This document shows, piece after piece, positions 13,822-22,925 of a stretch of 64,000 nt of DNA; the stretch's first letter is position 1, and each line of letters starts with the position of its first letter. This DNA is from Mycoavidus sp. HKI. Lineage in GTDB: Bacteria > Pseudomonadota > Gammaproteobacteria > Burkholderiales > Burkholderiaceae. The stretch is from positions 186,001-250,000 of the forward strand of contig NZ_CP076444.2 in NCBI RefSeq assembly GCF_020023735.2, in the 5' to 3' direction. The notes beneath the pieces were generated by a model. That model was not told where the DNA came from and made no database searches. It saw only the letters and a program-made list of their open reading frames with translations. A program made the translations under genes and the position numbers.

Positions 13822-16437
13822 ATGCTCAGTTCCATTTCGAATTCTGCCCTAACGCATTATCCAGCCACGCAAAAAACCGTCGCGTCTTTATTCCTCAAGC
13901 TTCCTTTAGAAATACAAGAAGAAATAGAAAAATCGCTAGATGGTTCGAGCCGGCATGCGCTGTTTAAAGCACTGACCACCGTGACTCGCGATGGAGAATC
14001 GATAGAAGCGCCCGCTTTGAAGCTACATCTGATCAAAGAGAGGACTCAAGCCCAATATCAAGGATCTCTCATCAGCTCAGACGAAGGGTTAAAGAAGTTT
14101 GCGTTGGGTCAATTAGAAACCTTATCGGACGCAGGGCAACTCGATAAGGTGGTGGAGAAATTGGCGTTTTTTGAGTTGGTATGCCTGCTTAATGCCCCCG
14201 AAGTATTCAGTTTTTTACGAGAAAAAATTCACCAAAATGCACAGCTCAAAGAGAAATTATTGAGCTGGGTGGAAAGGTCTAAAACAGAAAAGGTGCAGGC
14301 GATAGCGGCGAATGCGCTGACGTTGTTAGTGAAAACTGGCGTGCAATTCAATAGTCAAGACCTCAAAGGGATACGCGTGCCTGGGGCAGACTTAAGTTAT
14401 GGGATGTTTGATTCTGCGCAGTTGCAAGGAGCGGATTTAAGTCAAGTCAATTTTAGTAATAGTTGGCTGTGCCATGCGGATTTAAGCGCCGCCAAGATGG
14501 CTGGGGTGCGGTTTGGCGAATGGGCTTATCTCCAAGAAGGGAGTGCCGTGTATTCCTGCGCGTATTCACCGGATGGGAAAAACTGTGCGGTAGGGCTTAA
14601 TAACGGCACGATCAGCGTGTATACGACCTCGAATTGGAAAAAATCCTACACCTTACGCGGACATACCAACTCTGTTAATAGCGTGGTGTATTCGCCGAAC
14701 GGTGCGCAGATTGCCTCGGGAAGTGATGATAAGACGGTACGTCTGTGGGACGCGCACAGCGGAGCGGCTGTGCACACCTTACGCGGACATACCAACTCTG
14801 TTAATAGCGTGGTGTATTCGCCGAACGGTGCGCAGATTGCCTCGGGAAGTGATGATAAGATGGTACGTCTGTGGGACGCGCACAGCGGAGCGGCTGTGCA
14901 CACCTTACGCGGACATACCGCCTATGTTAGGAGCGTGGTGTATTCGCCGAGCGGTTCGCAGATCGCCTCGGCTAGTTATGACAAGACGGTGCGTCTGTGG
15001 GACGCGCAAAGCGGAGCGGCTGGGCACACCTTACGCGGACATACCGCCGTTATTAGGAGCGTGGTGTATTCGCCGAGCGGTTCGCAGATCGCCTCGGCCA
15101 GTCATGACAAGACGGTGCGTCTGTGGGACGCGCACAGCGGAGCGGCTGTGCACACCTTAGAAGAACATACAGACTCTGTTAATAGCGTGGTGTATTCGCC
15201 GAGCGGTGCGCAGATCGCCTCGGGGAGTTCTGACAAGACGGTGCGTTTGTGGGACGCGCACAGCGGAGCGGCTGGGCACACCTTACACGGACATACCGCC
15301 TATGTTATGGGCGTGGTGTATTCGCCGAGCGGTGCGCAGATCGCCTCGGGGAGTGGTGACAAGACGGTACGTCTGTGGGATACGCAAAGCGGAGCGGCTG
15401 GGCACACCTTAGAAGGACATACCTCCTATGTTTTTAGCGTGGTGTATTCACCCAACGGCCAGCAGATCGCCTCGGGGAGTGGTGACAAGATGGTGCGTCT
15501 GTGGGACGCACAAAGCGGAGCGGCTGGGCATGCCTTAGAAGGACATACCTCCTATGTTAGGAGCGTGGTGTATTCGCCGAGCGGTGCGCAGATCGCCTCG
15601 GGGAGTGAGGACAAGACGGTGCGTCTGTGGGATGCACAAAGCGGAGCGGCTGGACACATCTTACGCGGACATACAGACTCTGTTAATAGCGTGGTGTATT
15701 CGCCGAGCGGTGCGCAGATCGCCTCGGGGAGTTCTGACAAGACGGTGCGTTTGTGGGACGCGCACAGCGGAGCGGCTGGGCACACCTTAGAAGGACATAC
15801 CGACCCTGTTAGTAGCGTGGTGTATTCGCCGAGCGGTGCGCAGATCGCCTCGGGGAGTTCTGACAAGACGGTGCGTCTGTGGGATGCACAAAGCGGAGCG
15901 GCTGGACACATCTTACGCGGACATACCGCCGTTATTAGGAGCGTGGTGTATTCGCCGAGCGGTGAGCAGATCGCCTCGGGGAGTGGTGACAAGACGGTGC
16001 GGCTGTGGGACGCGCACAGCGGAGCGGCTGTGCACACCTTAGAAGGACATACCGACCCTGTTAGGAGCGTGGTGTATTCGCCAAGCGGTGAGCAGATCGC
16101 CTCGGGGAGTTTAGACCAGACAGTGCGTCTGTGGGAGGTCGCTTCGGGTGAGTGTCTAAGCGTAATTCAAGATTTTGCCGAGGCGGTCTATAGTGTAGCC
16201 TGGAAAGCGACGCCGGAGGGTTCCTATCTGTTGGCTGGCAGTGGCGATAAGCTGGTTCGGCAGTGGGAGTTGATAGAAAGGGTGGATGGAGTTCATGCGC
16301 ACCTGCGTTGGATGTCACCACCGGATCATAAGCTGATGGTGGAAGATACGTTAGTGGAAGGCGTGGCTGGGTTAAGCGAAATGAATCTAACGCTGTTGAA
16401 GCAACGAGGCGCTGCCGTCTTGTCGGATTTAGCGTGA
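13822..16437 (+). CDS. F-box-like / pentapeptide / WD40 repeat protein (copy 2)
   Basis: 871 residues from the ATG at 13822; a TTG at 13819 is in frame but the ATG is preferred. It is a paralogue of the gene at 10579 with the same order: F-box-like LPLEIQEEIEKSLDGSSRHAL (about residues 28-50), a helical region, pentapeptide repeats (GADLSYGMFDSAQLQGADL), then 14 WD40 units, which would make exactly two seven-bladed propellers. Unit consensus is VYSPSGAQIASGS / DKTVRLWDAQSGAAGHTL. It ends cleanly with LLKQRGAAVLSDLA, so this copy shows the original C-terminus that copy 1 lost. Two adjacent units near 14660-14900 are almost identical, pointing to recent duplication. The function is unknown; no catalytic domain is present. 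Confidence 0.85.
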   Translation: MLSSISNSALTHYPATQKTVASLFLKLPLEIQEEIEKSLDGSSRHALFKALTTVTRDGESIEAPALKLHLIKERTQAQYQGSLISSDEGLKKFALGQLETLSDAGQLDKVVEKLAFFELVCLLNAPEVFSFLREKIHQNAQLKEKLLSWVERSKTEKVQAIAANALTLLVKTGVQFNSQDLKGIRVPGADLSYGMFDSAQLQGADLSQVNFSNSWLCHADLSAAKMAGVRFGEWAYLQEGSAVYSCAYSPDGKNCAVGLNNGTISVYTTSNWKKSYTLRGHTNSVNSVVYSPNGAQIASGSDDKTVRLWDAHSGAAVHTLRGHTNSVNSVVYSPNGAQIASGSDDKMVRLWDAHSGAAVHTLRGHTAYVRSVVYSPSGSQIASASYDKTVRLWDAQSGAAGHTLRGHTAVIRSVVYSPSGSQIASASHDKTVRLWDAHSGAAVHTLEEHTDSVNSVVYSPSGAQIASGSSDKTVRLWDAHSGAAGHTLHGHTAYVMGVVYSPSGAQIASGSGDKTVRLWDTQSGAAGHTLEGHTSYVFSVVYSPNGQQIASGSGDKMVRLWDAQSGAAGHALEGHTSYVRSVVYSPSGAQIASGSEDKTVRLWDAQSGAAGHILRGHTDSVNSVVYSPSGAQIASGSSDKTVRLWDAHSGAAGHTLEGHTDPVSSVVYSPSGAQIASGSSDKTVRLWDAQSGAAGHILRGHTAVIRSVVYSPSGEQIASGSGDKTVRLWDAHSGAAVHTLEGHTDPVRSVVYSPSGEQIASGSLDQTVRLWEVASGECLSVIQDFAEAVYSVAWKATPEGSYLLAGSGDKLVRQWELIERVDGVHAHLRWMSPPDHKLMVEDTLVEGVAGLSEMNLTLLKQRGAAVLSDLA
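14544..16270 (+). repeat. WD40 repeat array, copy 2 (126-bp units)
   Basis: Fourteen units of about 126 bases. Several pairs are near-identical, including the units beginning TNSVNS (twice in a row), TDSVNS (twice) and TAVIRS (twice). The unit sequence differs from copy 1 at fixed places (SGAAGH against TGAPGP), so units within a gene have been homogenised separately in the two genes. Confidence 0.9.
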
Positions 16438-16473
16438 AAGATGCTGAGTTAAAAGCGTCGTATTAGGACTAGC

Positions 16474-16772
16474 GGGGGCATTTAAACAGAGATTTACGGT
16501 TTTGCTCTCGCTGATCCATCATAGAGTTTCACTGCCAACACCTGCTTATCTTTGTTGGAAGCCTCTGGCCTGCCGCCTTTACGTCCATGAGCTGCCTTAA
16601 CTTTTTCGCAGATCAGATTGCGCTAAAATTCGATCAAAGCAGCAAAAATCTGGTAAATCAGCTTGCGGAACTGGATGGATGAGAGCTGCGCAAATAAAGG
16701 GACGCGGTGGACAATCATACCTTGGCCCATATACGCGAGGGCGAAACCGTAAATCTCTGTTTAAATGCCCCC
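16474..16772. mobile_element. 299-bp Tn3-type mini-element (TIR pair around a resolvase relic)
   Basis: Terminal inverted repeats of 38 bases at 16474-16511 and 16735-16772 begin GGGGGCATTTAAACAGAGAT and differ at only two positions. Length 38 and the GGGG tip are typical of Tn3-family transposons. The interior contains only a resolvase fragment. No obvious 5-bp target duplication is present, but the palindrome continues a little into the flanks. The remaining gap bases 16773-16951 hold no gene I can support. Confidence 0.75.
16509..16670 (-). pseudogene. Serine resolvase (TnpR-type) fragment, inactivated
   Basis: The minus strand reads FRKLIYQIFAALIEF, then a stop, then RNLICEKVKAAHGRKGGRPE and ASNKDKQVLAVKLYDG. 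This follows the 'I..IF.ALAEFERNLI.ER...RGRKGGRP' region of Tn3-family resolvases, with an in-frame TAG replacing the Glu codon, a short deletion and no catalytic N-terminus. It is plainly non-functional. Confidence 0.8.
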
Positions 16773-16951
16773 GCTGGTCCTATTTATGCCCCCGCCCCCT
16801 GAATATTATTGCTATGGCTACCGGGGTCGGGATTGGGGCAGCATGGTTATGGTTGGCACGGTCACCGCTATTGGCTGAGCAATGTAGGCTGGCTAAGCGA
16901 TTGAGCAATGCCGGCATACTAAGCCGTGGCCACGGTTTTGCTGCCTCACTT

Positions 16952-18496
16952 TCATGCCTTGAAATGAGCCGCCAGCGCTAACTCTTCGTAGAGGGCATCG
17001 ATCCGGCGTGTGACCTCTTTATCCATTGTGATGGGCCGCCCCCATTCACGTTGAGTCTCACCTGGCCATTTATGCGTGGCATCAAGCCCCATCTTTGAGC
17101 CGAGCCCCGCGGTTGGCGATGCAAAGTCGAGATAGTCAATCGGTGTCTGATCAACTAGTAGTGTATCGCGGGTTGGATCAACTCGTGTGGTAATGGCCCA
17201 AATGACTTCTTTCCAATCGCGAAGATTGATGTCATCGTCTACGACAACAATGAATTTCGTGTACATGAATTGCCGTAAAAAGCCCCAGACACCAAACATG
17301 ACCCGCCGAGCATGGCCAGGGTAGCTTTTTTTGATTTGCACAAGCGCCATGCGGTAGCTGCATCCTTCTGGCGGTAGGTAGAAATCAGTGATTTCGGTAA
17401 ATTGTTTTTGTAGCAGGGGTACCAGCACTTCATTGAGTGCGACGCCTAATATAGCGGGTTCGTCCGGTGGTTTGCCGGTATAGGTGGAATGGTAAAGCGC
17501 ATTACGTCGCATGGTGATGCGTTCGATCGTGAGCACCGGAAATAAGGCTTGTTCATTGTAGTAGCCTGTATGGTCGCCAAAGGGGCCTTCGAGCGCGTGC
17601 TCGTAGCTCGCCGGGCCTGGCAAGGTCGCATCAGCTTTTGGGTAGATAAAGCCTTCTAGTACGATTTCGGCGCGAGCCGGTACGCGTAATGCGCTTAAGC
17701 CAGGCGTTATACATTTGGCGAGTTCGGTGCGCCCCCCGCGCAGCAAGCCAGCAAACTGGTACTCAGATAGAGAGTCTGGCACCGGGGTCACAGCGCCCAG
17801 CAGGGTAGCCGGATCAGCGCCTAGCGCGACAGCAACAGGATAAGGCTGACCAGGAAAAGCCAGGGCAAATTCTCGAAAATCAAGCGCCCCGCCACGATGC
17901 GCAAGCCAGCGCATGATGACTTGGTTGCGTCCAATCACTTGCTGCCGGTAAATGCCTAGATTCTGGCGGGTTTTGTGAGGCCCTCGCGTGACGGTGAGCC
18001 CCCACGTAATCAGCGGGCCGGCATCGTCTGGCCAGCAGGTCTGGATGGGCAGCCGGGCAAGATCAACATCATTGCCTTCCCAGACAATTTCTTGGCAGGG
18101 GGGCGAACTGATTGTTTTTGGTGCCATATCCCACACCGCTTTGACCAGCGTTAGCAGATTACCGGCGTCTTTAAGTCGTTGCGGCGGGGTGGGTTCTTTC
18201 AGTTCGCATAATAGACGCCCGATATCGCGCAGCGAAGCCAGTGAATCGGTTTCTGACTGGGTGCTATCGACACCCATGCCGAGCGCAATGCGCCGCGTTG
18301 TGCCAAACAGATTGCCGAGCACCGGCATTGAATGGCCGGTTGGTTTTTCAAATAATAGCGCAGGACCGCCTGCGCGTAGTACACGATCGCACAGCGCAGT
18401 CATTTCAAGGATGGGGGAAACCGGTGCGCTCACGCGGCGTAGCTCGCCAAGTGTTTCGAGCTGGTGGGTAAAATCGCGCAGATCTTTATATTTCAT
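16952..18496 (-). CDS. ubiD: 4-hydroxy-3-polyprenylbenzoate decarboxylase
   Basis: 514 residues, full length for UbiD, the prenylated-FMN-dependent decarboxylase of ubiquinone synthesis. The start [20 protein letters not shown] is the family start. Hallmarks include [15 protein letters not shown], the central [20 protein letters not shown] region, [12 protein letters not shown] (with the cofactor/metal-binding Glu of the 'EGPFGE-type' loop) and [17 protein letters not shown]. Next to its 3' end lies the Tn3-type relic. The upstream neighbour is divergent. Ubiquinone production implies aerobic respiration in this organism. Confidence 0.95.
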   Translation of the reverse strand: MKYKDLRDFTHQLETLGELRRVSAPVSPILEMTALCDRVLRAGGPALLFEKPTGHSMPVLGNLFGTTRRIALGMGVDSTQSETDSLASLRDIGRLLCELKEPTPPQRLKDAGNLLTLVKAVWDMAPKTISSPPCQEIVWEGNDVDLARLPIQTCWPDDAGPLITWGLTVTRGPHKTRQNLGIYRQQVIGRNQVIMRWLAHRGGALDFREFALAFPGQPYPVAVALGADPATLLGAVTPVPDSLSEYQFAGLLRGGRTELAKCITPGLSALRVPARAEIVLEGFIYPKADATLPGPASYEHALEGPFGDHTGYYNEQALFPVLTIERITMRRNALYHSTYTGKPPDEPAILGVALNEVLVPLLQKQFTEITDFYLPPEGCSYRMALVQIKKSYPGHARRVMFGVWGFLRQFMYTKFIVVVDDDINLRDWKEVIWAITTRVDPTRDTLLVDQTPIDYLDFASPTAGLGSKMGLDATHKWPGETQREWGRPITMDKEVTRRIDALYEELALAAHFKA

Positions 18497-18674
18497 TTCG
18501 CCATTTTACCTGGCCTAGCCCGATGTATTCGATGAGTCACTGAAAAATGCGTAGACTTATTGTGGAAGAAAAAAGACATAAGGTGGAGCGAAATTGGAAC
18601 CGGAAAAATGCACGTGTTTCATCAAAAAACACCTTCTTTATTACCAAAAGTAATCATATGTAATTTTAATAGGA

Positions 18675-18702
18675 TTGACTGACCATAAAAGCCTGCTAAA
18701 AT
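18675..18702 (+). promoter_or_regulatory. Sigma-70 type promoter abutting the transglycosylase start
   Basis: TTGACT at 18675-18680 and TAAAAT at 18697-18702 are separated by 16 bases. The -10 box ends only 7 bases before the ATG at 18710, so the transcript would be leaderless or start inside the gene. Confidence 0.45.
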
Positions 18703-18709
18703 TTCCGGC

Positions 18710-19999
18710 ATGAATGCTCATTTACCTCCCCACTCTAACCAACAAACGCCAAGAGCTTTGCTCATCGCGGCCTTTATCAGGCGGCTACGAGTATGCTATG
18801 AATGTTTTTGTTATCTTGGGCGGGGCGTGAGTTCTCACCTAGGTGTGTATGGCGTTAATGCAACTCGCCTGCTGCGGGTGATGTTTTATCGCATGGCGGG
18901 GCGAGGGGCCCTAAGCTTTGCGTCCGCGCCCGCTGTGCGCACCGCTTGGCATCACAGTACCCAAATGAGCCGTTATTTTGCTCACATAGTGGGGCTGGTG
19001 GTCATTGCTGGCGTAATACTATGCTGGTTGTCGCCGGCATTGCGGCAGGCGTTTATGATACGGCTCGCGCCGGTGTTTCAGATATCCCCTAAAAGCGAGC
19101 CGACAATGCAGCCTTCGCTGGTCTCCGCCGCGGTTCATTTTAATGATGCGGCTGGGGATGCCCCAGGAGGACTTGAGAAACTGGCTAGGCCGAGGCTTTC
19201 TTCATTTGAAGCACGCGTTCGCAAGATTACCTCCGCCCGCGTTGCGGCAGATGCGCGTGATGATCAAATATTAGCTTCGCTGCAAGAACGGATGCTGGTT
19301 GTGGATTATCTTGCGCGTCGTTATCGGGTCGCGCGTGAACCACTCAACAAGCTCGTCAAAGAGGCGTTTACGACGGGTCGAGAATTTGGCCTTGATCCGT
19401 TGCTGCTGCTATCGGTCATCGCTATTGAATCCAGATTTAATCCGTATGCAGAAAGTGGTGTTGGCGCGCAAGGATTGATGCAGGTTATGTCCAGGTTGCA
19501 TGCGGACAAATTCGACCATTTTGGTGGGCTTGCCGCTGCCTTCGATCCGCTTGCTAACCTTAAGGTGGGCGCCTTGATTCTAAAGGACTGTATCGTAAGA
19601 GGGGGGTCGCTTGCACAAGGATTGCGTCTATACGTTGGCGCCATTTCAAAATATGATGGTATTTATGGTGCTAAAGTGCAGGCAGAACGCGGGCGTTTAC
19701 GTGAGGTTGCGCAGGGGCGTGATGTATCAATTCATCTTCCGCAAAAGCCTAGCCGCGCAGTGATCCAAGCTTATAATAAAACTCCGCGCGGCACCACCGT
19801 ACTGTCGCGTCCGAAAAAGCCGCTTGTAGCCACGGCTTATGCAGTGCCTAAAAACTCAAAAAAGAAAGTCGTCGCAATAGCGGCGTCCCAGGCACCTAAA
19901 ATTGTCATTATTCCAGCTGCAAGAACGGTTCCACTTGAGCTGGGTGAGAATAATCAAAAAATAGATGGCCGGCAAGAGCCTTCTGAGTTGGGTGTATGA
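18710..19999 (+). CDS. Membrane-anchored lytic transglycosylase (SLT domain)
   Basis: 429 residues. A single hydrophobic segment near residues 90-108 (HIVGLVVIAGVILCWL) should anchor the protein in the inner membrane with the rest in the periplasm. The SLT domain (about residues 220-320) carries the catalytic Glu in SVIAIESRFNPYAESGVGAQ followed by GLMQVM, then FDPLANLKVGALILKD. The usual late Tyr motif appears as LRLYVGAIS. It would cleave peptidoglycan glycan strands to 1,6-anhydromuropeptides. The C-terminal 100 residues are basic and low complexity. The N-terminal 85 residues are not recognisable and the true start may be further in, given the promoter position. Confidence 0.85.
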   Translation: MNAHLPPHSNQQTPRALLIAAFIRRLRVCYECFCYLGRGVSSHLGVYGVNATRLLRVMFYRMAGRGALSFASAPAVRTAWHHSTQMSRYFAHIVGLVVIAGVILCWLSPALRQAFMIRLAPVFQISPKSEPTMQPSLVSAAVHFNDAAGDAPGGLEKLARPRLSSFEARVRKITSARVAADARDDQILASLQERMLVVDYLARRYRVAREPLNKLVKEAFTTGREFGLDPLLLLSVIAIESRFNPYAESGVGAQGLMQVMSRLHADKFDHFGGLAAAFDPLANLKVGALILKDCIVRGGSLAQGLRLYVGAISKYDGIYGAKVQAERGRLREVAQGRDVSIHLPQKPSRAVIQAYNKTPRGTTVLSRPKKPLVATAYAVPKNSKKKVVAIAASQAPKIVIIPAARTVPLELGENNQKIDGRQEPSELGV

Positions 20000-20044
20000 C
20001 AGTGAAATGCCTAATCGTGCCGAGTGAACCGTTTAAATGAGTGG

Positions 20045-20476
20045 TTAGCGAGACGCGTGTTTTATTTCAGTTGCGCGTAGCTGTGCCGCCAGCCGATCGA
20101 GCACACCGTTGACATATTTATACCCATCCGTACCGCCAAATGTTTTCGTGATTTCAACGGCTTCGTTAATCACTACGCGATACGGAATCTCAATATGATG
20201 AGTGAGTTCATACGCACCAATCAGCAATACAGCGTGCTCGATCGGGGATAATTCCTGGGTTGGCCGATCGAGGCAAGGTGCTAATTGCGCGTCGAGCGCG
20301 CCAGCGCCGCGGGTTACGCCTTGTACTAAGGCGTCAAAATGCTCCCGGTCGGCTTTATTAAACCCCGGCGCAGACTGTAAGTGAGCACAGATTGCGGAGG
20401 CCTCGGCTTTGGTGAGTAGCCATTGGTATAGGCTCTGTACTGCAAATTCGCGCGAACGGCGACGTGCACTTTTCAT
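20045..20476 (-). CDS. nusB: Transcription antitermination factor NusB
   Basis: 143 residues, all-helical NusB that binds boxA RNA with NusE (S10) to prevent premature termination in rRNA operons. The N-terminal [18 protein letters not shown] is characteristic. The C-terminal half has [16 protein letters not shown] and [18 protein letters not shown], ending with [12 protein letters not shown]. The ATG overlaps the ribH stop by one base, so the two are translationally coupled. The ribH-nusB pairing is widely conserved. Confidence 0.96.
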   Translation of the reverse strand: MKSARRRSREFAVQSLYQWLLTKAEASAICAHLQSAPGFNKADREHFDALVQGVTRGAGALDAQLAPCLDRPTQELSPIEHAVLLIGAYELTHHIEIPYRVVINEAVEITKTFGGTDGYKYVNGVLDRLAAQLRATEIKHASR

Positions 20477-20988
20477 TAGAAATTTTCCTCATCTTCATCC
20501 TCGTCATCCTCATCATCTAGCATTAAAGAAAGATCAAGAGCCGTGGATAAATTTGCCATTTCGACAGCAACGCGCGCCATATCGCGGCCTTTTTCTGTCA
20601 TGCGGGCAATCGCTTGTTCGTCAGTATCTGTGGTGAGTACGCCATTCGCAATTGGCACGTCGAACTCAAGGGCGACTTGTTGAATGCCTGTACTGCTCTG
20701 ATTTGAAACGATTTCAAAATGATAGGTTTCGCCGCGAACCACCGCGCCAAGTGCAATCAATGCGTCAAATTGCGCGCACATGGCGAGTTTTTGTAGGGCA
20801 AATGGGATTTCAAGCGCGCCGGGAACGGTAATGCACAGCACATTTTCGCTGTCTACGCCAAGCCGCTCAAGCTCTTCAAGGCAGGCATCCGCTAAACTAT
20901 TGCCAACCGCTTCGTTAAAACGCGATTGCACAATGCCAATAGCAAGGTCATTGCCGTCAAGGTCAGGTTGATATTGGTCGATTTCCAT
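20476..20988 (-). CDS. ribH: 6,7-dimethyl-8-ribityllumazine synthase
   Basis: 170 residues. It condenses 5-amino-6-ribitylaminouracil with 3,4-dihydroxy-2-butanone 4-phosphate in the penultimate step of riboflavin synthesis. Typical motifs are [46 protein letters not shown] and [15 protein letters not shown]. An acidic Asp/Glu run at the C-terminus ([13 protein letters not shown]) is unusual in length. It lies between ribBX and nusB on the same strand. Confidence 0.96.
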   Translation of the reverse strand: MEIDQYQPDLDGNDLAIGIVQSRFNEAVGNSLADACLEELERLGVDSENVLCITVPGALEIPFALQKLAMCAQFDALIALGAVVRGETYHFEIVSNQSSTGIQQVALEFDVPIANGVLTTDTDEQAIARMTEKGRDMARVAVEMANLSTALDLSLMLDDEDDEDEDEENF

Positions 20989-21050
20989 AATTTTGGCCTA
21001 TAAAGATGAGGTTATAAGGAGCGCAAAGCGCATCGATAAAAGATTATTTT

Positions 21051-22172
21051 TTATTGTGCAGCAGCACCTGGCATGGGTACAAAACCAGTCACTTCTAAGC
21101 CGTAACAAGACATCGCATGAAGTTTACGCGGACTAGACAATACATGCATTTTACCTACATCCAAATCACGTAAGATTTGCGCACCAATGCCGTAAGTTTT
21201 GAAGTCCGCCGGACGATGTTTAAGTTGCGCGGCTTTTTCTGGCTGATTATAAGCCTCAAACGCATTAAACAAATATTCTTTTGAGTCACTACAGTTCATG
21301 AGAACAATCACGCCGCATTCACTGGACGCAATTTCCTGTAAAGCAGAGTGCAAAGTCCAGGAGTGCGCGGCTGTGTCAGTTTCAAGTAAATCCAACACCG
21401 ACATCGGTTCATGGACTCGCACGAGGGTTGTGCCAGCAGGCTGTGGTGTGCCGTGCACAAGTGCAATATGAGGGGCGCCGTTGGATTTATCCCGATAAAT
21501 CACGGCGTGGAATGGGCCGTATGGAGTTTGCATGGTACGTTCGGCGACACGTTCAATAATCGATTCAGTGAGGCTGCGATATTCAATCAAATCCGCAATG
21601 GTGCCGATTTTAAAGGAGTGTTTTGCCGCAAACTCAAGCAGATCGGGCAAACGCGCCATCGTGCCATCATCGTTGATGATTTCACAAATCACGGCGGCGG
21701 GCGTAAGGCCCGCTAGCCGTGTTAAGTCGCAGCCGGCCTCAGTATGGCCGGCACGCACAAGCACTCCGCCAGGCTGCGCCGTGACCGGGAAAATATGACC
21801 GGGCTGTACGATATCTGCCGCCCGCGCATCTCGCGCCACGGCAGCTTGTATTGTACGTGCGCGGTCTGCCGGGGAAATGCCGGTGCTAACGCCTTGGGCT
21901 GCTTCGATGCTAACCGTGAAGGCTGTATTATATTGCGTCCCGTTATTTTGTGTCATCAGTGGCAAATTAAGGCGCTGACAATGTTCTTGCGTGAGCGTTA
22001 GACAAACTAAGCCGCGCGCGAAGCGGACCATAAAATTAATCGCCTCTGGGCTGACAAAATCTGCGGCGAACATTAAGTCGCCTTCATTCTCGCGATCTTC
22101 CTCGTCAACCAGAATAACCATTCGGCCGGCTTTGAGCTCAGCGATAATTTCTTGGGTAGAGGCAATAGACAT
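21051..22172 (-). CDS. ribB: 3,4-dihydroxy-2-butanone 4-phosphate synthase with degenerate GTP cyclohydrolase II domain (RibBX)
   Basis: 373 residues. The N-terminal half (1-205) is an intact DHBP synthase: DEEDRENEGDLMFAADFV, GISPADRARTI and HIFPVTAQPGGVLVRAGHTE. It converts ribulose 5-phosphate to the four-carbon precursor of riboflavin. The C-terminal half aligns with GTP cyclohydrolase II but the Zn-binding Cys triad is gone: LVRVHEPMSVLDLLE stands where HSECLTGD is expected, and the L-R-C-D-C-G and R-x-G-R-G-I-G-L segments are missing. So this half is very likely not a cyclohydrolase, as in the RibBX proteins of several proteobacteria, and a separate ribA should exist elsewhere. It is in one direction with ribE, ribD and ribH. 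Confidence 0.92.
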   Translation of the reverse strand: MSIASTQEIIAELKAGRMVILVDEEDRENEGDLMFAADFVSPEAINFMVRFARGLVCLTLTQEHCQRLNLPLMTQNNGTQYNTAFTVSIEAAQGVSTGISPADRARTIQAAVARDARAADIVQPGHIFPVTAQPGGVLVRAGHTEAGCDLTRLAGLTPAAVICEIINDDGTMARLPDLLEFAAKHSFKIGTIADLIEYRSLTESIIERVAERTMQTPYGPFHAVIYRDKSNGAPHIALVHGTPQPAGTTLVRVHEPMSVLDLLETDTAAHSWTLHSALQEIASSECGVIVLMNCSDSKEYLFNAFEAYNQPEKAAQLKHRPADFKTYGIGAQILRDLDVGKMHVLSSPRKLHAMSCYGLEVTGFVPMPGAAAQ

Positions 22173-22259
22173 AGCGATGGGCCGGCGAGCGTAAAATATG
22201 AATCTTACGCTATTGGTGTCAAAAGGGATATTACTGTTGGTTCTAGTGGTGTTTTTAAC

Positions 22260-22895
22260 TTATCTTGAGGCGGCTTTTGAGGTATTCACAATGCGCTCAA
22301 CATAACGCGCAATTAAATCGACCTCAAGATTGACGCGCGCGCCAACTTTAAGCTGTTTTAAAGTGGTGACCTCAAGCGTATGCGCAATCAGATTAATTAA
22401 AAATTCGCAGCCGTCAACGCGGTCAACCACACGGTTAACCGTTAAGCTTACTCCATTGACTGTTACCGAACCTTTGTAGGCCAGGTAACGGCCTATCGTG
22501 TGAGGCGCCAGTATCTGCAGCTCGTAGGATTCGCCAGCAGGCGCGAAGTGAGTCACGGTACCCAACCCATCGATGTGGCCAGCCACCAAATGGCCGCCCA
22601 GACGATCATGGGCGCGGAGTGCTTTTTCGAGATTAACAGCACCTGGTGCATCGAGCCCCACCGTACACGTTAGACTTTCGCGTGATACGTCAACACTGAA
22701 ATACTCGCTCCCATTCTTGTTATCTTTTGCGATAACCGTCATGCATGCTCCTTGAATCGAGATGCTATCGCCTAGATGGACATCGTCAAGGCCGAGTGCA
22801 GCGGCATTAATGGTAAGCCGCACGCCAGCGGCGTTATCACCAAGCGAGTTGACGGTTTCAATTTGACCAATTGTAGCGATTATTCCTGTGAACAT
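22260..22895 (-). CDS. ribE: Riboflavin synthase alpha subunit
   Basis: 211 residues, two tandem lumazine-binding barrels. It dismutates two lumazine molecules to riboflavin. The start MFTGIIATIGQIE is the family start. The first barrel has DSISIQGACMTVIA, the second VTVNGVSLTVNRV, both with the expected Gly/Cys or Gly/Ser substrate loop. The boundary is marked by GHLVAGHIDGLGTV. Full length and in the rib cluster, 87 bases upstream of ribBX. Confidence 0.95.
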   Translation of the reverse strand: MFTGIIATIGQIETVNSLGDNAAGVRLTINAAALGLDDVHLGDSISIQGACMTVIAKDNKNGSEYFSVDVSRESLTCTVGLDAPGAVNLEKALRAHDRLGGHLVAGHIDGLGTVTHFAPAGESYELQILAPHTIGRYLAYKGSVTVNGVSLTVNRVVDRVDGCEFLINLIAHTLEVTTLKQLKVGARVNLEVDLIARYVERIVNTSKAASR

Positions 22896-22925
22896 TGGAT
22901 TAACTTTTTTGGTGAAGTGAAAAAA

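Noticed and set aside
14646..16037. Long open frames on the other strand and frames inside the WD40 arrays
   Set aside because: They repeat every 126 bases and mirror the WD40 units, so they are by-products of the repeat composition.
11308..16270. Regular tandem repeats resembling a CRISPR array
   Set aside because: Units are coding, in frame, 126 bases long, without separate short repeats and unique spacers, and no cas genes are present.
16679..16981. 100-codon frame after the Tn3-type element
   Set aside because: It starts inside the element, crosses its inverted repeat and has no recognisable content; at most the region holds a trace of a lost Gly/His-rich small gene.
22173..22259. FMN riboswitch upstream of the riboflavin genes
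   Set aside because: The gaps before ribBX, ribE and ribD are short and lack the conserved FMN-element helices.
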